A stretch of DNA of 64,000 nucleotides, from contig NZ_CP112880.1 in the NCBI RefSeq assembly GCF_028747205.1, positions 7,351,501-7,415,500 on the forward strand, written 5' to 3'. The stretch is from Streptomyces sp. CA-278952. Its GTDB lineage: Bacteria; Actinomycetota; Actinomycetes; Streptomycetales; Streptomycetaceae. Position numbers and translations under genes: made by a program. Each line of letters opens with the position of its first letter. Position 1 is the first letter of the stretch. Below the pieces are notes generated by a model. The model saw only the letters and a list, made by a program, of their open reading frames with translations. It ran no database searches and had not been told where the DNA came from. This document shows, piece by piece, positions 62,701 through 64,000 of this stretch.

Positions 62701-63518
62701 CCGGCGAACTGCTGATCGGTGGTGCCGGACTGGCTCGCGGCTACCTGGCCGACCCGGCCCGCACCGCCGAGAAGTTCGTCGAGCAGGACGGGCGACGCTG
62801 GTACCGGACGGGTGACCTGGGCCGGTTCCGGGGTGACGGGCTGCTGGAATTCCTCGGCCGGCTCGACAGCCAGCTGAAGATCTCGGGGCACCGCATCGAG
62901 GCGGGCGAGATCGAGGCCGCCCTGGAAGCACACCCGGCCGTCGCGCGGGCCGCCGTCGTGGCCGTGGGGGAGCGCACCGCCAAGCGCCTGGTCGCCTTCG
63001 CCGTACCGCAGGACCCCACCACGGTCTCCACGCCCGCCACCGAGTCCGCTCCTTCCGGTCCGGTCACACCCGCCGAGGATCCGGAACTCGCCGATGGACT
63101 CTTCGCCCTGCTGGCGGAACGGGTGCCGGTCCACGCCGTCCCGTCCCGCATCCTCCTGCTCCCCACGCTGCCCCTCACCGCGAACGGCAAGGTCGACCGG
63201 GGAGCCCTGGCCGGCCTGACGGGCCCGCAGACGGCGGCCGCCTGTGCCGAACCGCCACGGGGCGAAACCGAAGAAGCCCTTGCCGCGCTCTGGCACGAAC
63301 ACCTGCCGCACTGGCTGCCGGACCGCGACGCCAACTTCTTCACCGCGGGCGGCGACAGCCTCACCGCACTGCGCCTGCTGACCGCGATCGAGCGCCGCCT
63401 CGGGGCCACCGTGCCCGCCCGCCGCTTCTTCGCCTCACCGACCATCGCCGCGCTCGCCGCGGACGTCACCCGAACGCTCGCGGCCCACGCGACCACCTAT
63501 GAGACCGGAGAGCTGTGA
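56781..63518 (+). CDS. NRPS: ArCP-Cy-A-PCP-Cy-A-PCP (SCO7682-like)
   Basis: A 2245-residue NRPS. The order is aryl carrier (Ser55, LGLDSLTLM), cyclisation domain 1 (DMMAGD, near 250), A1 (FTSGSTGLPKG, near 723), carrier (GGDSLVATR, near 1113), cyclisation domain 2 (DYLVLD, near 1318), A2 (FTSGSTGEPKG, near 1777) and carrier (GGDSLTALR, near 2190). My reading of the specificity pockets is A1 D-L-W-Q-L-G-L-V-H, closest to the Thr code DFWNIGMVH, and A2 D-L-Y-N-L-S-M-I-W, nearly identical to the Cys code DLYNLSLIW. The product is thus predicted to be an aryl-methyloxazoline-thiazoline. The GTG at 56,781 has GGAAGG upstream. The next NRPS overlaps by 4 bp (GTGA). Confidence 0.88.
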   Translation: MSDEALVKARTAEGDPAGSDPHTPTAVRAAVASALELTPHQLADDRDLFELGLDSLTLMSLVGTWRRAGSTVTFQDLTREPTLRAWTVLLGQARPDDAAPAPARPTPPDVTAAEEQSGSFPLATMQHAYWIGRQDGQPLGGVAAHFYVELDGHDVDPARLDAALRALVRRHGMLRAVFDDEGRQRFGAAGAPLTVRDLRARTTGEAESELEALRENNTHARPDITTGEVFRAALCLLPDGGTRLQIDLDMMAGDALSLRVLLSDLRRFYECPDEPPREMGLDYRRYLAEHDVRRRAEREQHAAWWRERLPDLPRAPRLPTTVDPLTPVSADDTTLTHSRRLHHWLGPADKAALIAAARRHGITPAAALATAFAEVIAAWSDSRRFLLNLPLFDREMFTPEVAHLVGDFSSSVLLDADLSAPHPFSRQARGLQERLQEGIAHGAYGGVEVLRDLARVEGAPVLAPVVYTSAIGLGEIFEQDVQKSFGRPSWIISQGPQVYLDAQVTELDGGLLLNWDVRDGVFETGVPDAAFDAYRRLISRLVTDPEAWDRPVNGLLATDVLPRRAVAALPATPVPSHALHTRFFRLAETGPDRAAVISTTGDTLTYGELGRRARQIAALLRDHGVREGDTVAVTLPKGADQVAAVLGILAAGAAYAPVGVEQPAVRRARIHAVAEASAVLTDRDHAHLCAEASSAPVLLLEDAAKTEPAQVVQPDPALPAYVLFTSGSTGLPKGVEVSHRAVVNTIEAMEQQLRLGPSDRTLAISALDFDLATWDIFTPLSLGGQVVAVGQEHRRDAHLWARLVRAHGVTLVQCVPALLDLLLAAGEDDGLGESLRMVLLGGDWIGLDQPRRLRALVPGCRFVALGGMTEAAVHSTVFEVEETDPAWKSVPYGVPLRNMRARVVDGRGRDCPDLVPGELWIGGPGVANGYRGDPERTAERFVEHDGGRWYRSGDLARYRPDGVLEFLGRADHQVKIGGHRIELGEVESALEDDPAVLHAVATVLDTPSRHLAAAVSAHGEAPDPESVRLRAADRLPAYMVPERVLVLRDLPLTANGKLDRAAVRQALSEAAGQDGPRTSAPVGPVETAVAAEWADLLDVADVGRGSSFFLLGGDSLVATRMIGRLRAAGFPGARVADLFARPVLQHFCRTLHPATTAHEQAAVLVPDPDHAHEPFPLTDVQAAYHTGRDPRFTLGGVGTWHYTEFDGTDVDLPRLERAWNNLVARHGMLRAVVEDGHQSVLPEVPPVRIPVGDAYGGDATKALAELRARLSRQVRDPARWPLFAIEAVRYREDGDAGTGDGEIRTRIGIGLDYLVLDALSITTLYAELNALYADPDQALPPVDVTFRDYLTRLPVDQEAAARARAHWQSRLSELPPPPALPFDRDPATLDTPVFTRRRLTVPAEDWQAVKRDAARHGLTPSTVLLALYAETLATWSGSDALTLTLTLFNRRDVHPHIHRVLGDFTSLSLAGYRREGTSWPASARVLQRRQAEDLDHADVPIDWLLREFGRRTGTVDAAAPVVFTSAIGVGDATLAAPGTGFPAKAWGISQSPQVCLDNQVTEESGNLVVTWDAVEELFAEGVLDAMFAAYERLLRHITAGDWEAPLPDLLPASQYERRSAEAREAALEPVAPRLLHDAFFSHATTTPGRTALVTTAGQEVTYGTLAGQALRIAAALADAGVRPGNLVAVTLPKGPEQIAAVLGVLAAGAAYVPLSLEQPTARLERVHATAGFEVVLGTWPAPEATGPRSLSFADTQGHEPLPIPWTVSPQTLAYVIFTSGSTGEPKGVEITHAAAWNTIADINARHDIGGDDRVLALSALDFDLSVYDVFGLLAAGGSLLLPTGDQRREPARWPSLLDQYRVTLWNTVPALLDLLLDADEQGGAEGSRIAGLRTALISGDWIGLDLPARLRARTARPCSFVAMGGATEAAIWSNTLTVTEPDPRWVSIPYGRPLTGQHYRVVDRAGRDCPDWTPGELLIGGAGLARGYLADPARTAEKFVEQDGRRWYRTGDLGRFRGDGLLEFLGRLDSQLKISGHRIEAGEIEAALEAHPAVARAAVVAVGERTAKRLVAFAVPQDPTTVSTPATESAPSGPVTPAEDPELADGLFALLAERVPVHAVPSRILLLPTLPLTANGKVDRGALAGLTGPQTAAACAEPPRGETEEALAALWHEHLPHWLPDRDANFFTAGGDSLTALRLLTAIERRLGATVPARRFFASPTIAALAADVTRTLAAHATTYETGEL

Positions 63519-64000
63519 ACATCGCTGAACTGCTGGCCCGATACGCCGACGAGGGCGTGATTCTCTGGGCCCAGGACGGACAACTGCGGTTCCGGGCCCC
63601 CCAGGGCCGGCTCACCGACACGCACCGCGCCGAACTGCGCACGCACAAGGACGCCATCCTGGGCCACCTGGAGGCAGGGGAGCCCACGCTGCGGAGCGAC
63701 CCCGACAACCGCCACGAACCGTTCCCGCTGACGGACATCCAGGCCGCCTACCTCATCGGCCGCACCGACGCCTACGCCTACGGCGGCATCGGCTGCCACG
63801 CCTACGTCGAGCTGCGCTACCCCGACCTCGACGTGGACCGAGTGACCGCCACGTGGCGCGAGTTGATCCGGCGCCACGACATGCTCCGTGCCGTGGTCCA
63901 TCGCGACGGCCACCAGCGGGTCCTGCCCGAAGTGCCCGCCCTCGTGGTCGGGACCGACGACCTGACCGCGCTCCCGTCCGACACGGCCGAGGCCGAGCTG
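63515..64000 (+). CDS. NRPS with TubC docking domain and Cy domain (partial, SCO7683-like)
   Basis: The first 162 residues of an NRPS that runs off the window. Residues 1-~55 form a TubC-type N-terminal docking domain (IAELLARYADEGVILWAQ, ending THKDAILGHLEA), which should accept the C-terminus of the preceding NRPS. A cyclisation domain begins at EPFPLTDIQAAYLIGRTD and continues with RRHDMLRAVV. Another Ser/Thr/Cys-derived ring is therefore expected after the first two. GTG start overlapping the upstream stop, so the two subunits are translationally coupled. Confidence 0.87.
   Translation, partial: MNIAELLARYADEGVILWAQDGQLRFRAPQGRLTDTHRAELRTHKDAILGHLEAGEPTLRSDPDNRHEPFPLTDIQAAYLIGRTDAYAYGGIGCHAYVELRYPDLDVDRVTATWRELIRRHDMLRAVVHRDGHQRVLPEVPALVVGTDDLTALPSDTAEAEL

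Noticed and set aside
1..64000. tRNA or rRNA genes, including a tRNA as the island attachment site
   Set aside because: No cloverleaf or rRNA-like sequence was noticed by eye at the junctions or elsewhere; the split gene at the island is yjbQ.

Overview
The window is a high-GC actinobacterial chromosome segment, almost certainly from a Streptomyces. The evidence is the GC-rich third codon positions, frequent GTG starts, ATGA/GTGA gene overlaps, Tat signals, and gene families typical of that genus (YjbQ, a SAV_2336-type protein, a GH109-type secreted enzyme and a coelibactin-like NRPS).

Positions 1-21,450 look like ordinary chromosome: a DEAD/DEAH helicase N-terminus, a membrane hydrolase, an ATP-dependent DNA ligase, a type II NADH dehydrogenase-like flavoprotein, a membrane-anchored spermidine-synthase-like protein, a two-gene heterodimeric ABC exporter, a secreted Gfo/Idh/MocA (GH109-like) protein, a large FAD/4Fe-4S/CCG oxidoreductase, a MarR repressor divergent from a further ABC exporter, a 19-residue peptide gene, an MltG/YceG-like protein, a flavin monooxygenase and finally yjbQ.

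Positions 21,453-43,913 form an accessory island that breaks the 3' end of yjbQ. The normal yjbQ tail (coding LVDTN..DNPDRQVRLSFFGG) is no longer attached to the gene. It lies about 22 kb away at 43,907-43,967, and a second diverged copy lies at 39,788-39,850. Five related junctions (near 21,453, 25,950, 29,275, 39,788 and 43,907) divide the island into four cassettes. Cassette I holds one STAND NTPase with a nuclease-like N-terminus. Cassette II holds an HTH gene, two unknown genes and a small membrane protein. Cassette III holds a PIN protein and a translationally coupled alpha/beta hydrolase - caspase - MoxR ATPase - vWA/Z1 operon. Cassette IV holds one very large protein that fuses a kinase-fold domain to an RNA 2'-phosphotransferase (Tpt1/KptA). 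No integrase was seen. I read this as an array of conflict/defence modules recombined at the yjbQ 3' end.

Positions 44,137-64,000 hold a metallophore locus whose gene order (ferredoxin, solute-binding lipoprotein, two permeases, double ATPase, aryl-AMP ligase, NRPS, NRPS) matches the coelibactin cluster of S. coelicolor as I remember it. Fur/Zur-type palindromes lie at 48,195 and 56,674, with a weaker one at 49,480. Active-site reading of the ligase and adenylation domains predicts salicylate, then Thr (less likely Ser), then Cys, hence an aryl-oxazoline-thiazoline chain. Just upstream sits a three-gene PLP-enzyme operon (Y4yA-type decarboxylase, cysteine synthase fused to rhodanese, SufS-like desulfurase) that I do not recall from described versions of this cluster. 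The last NRPS gene runs off the window.
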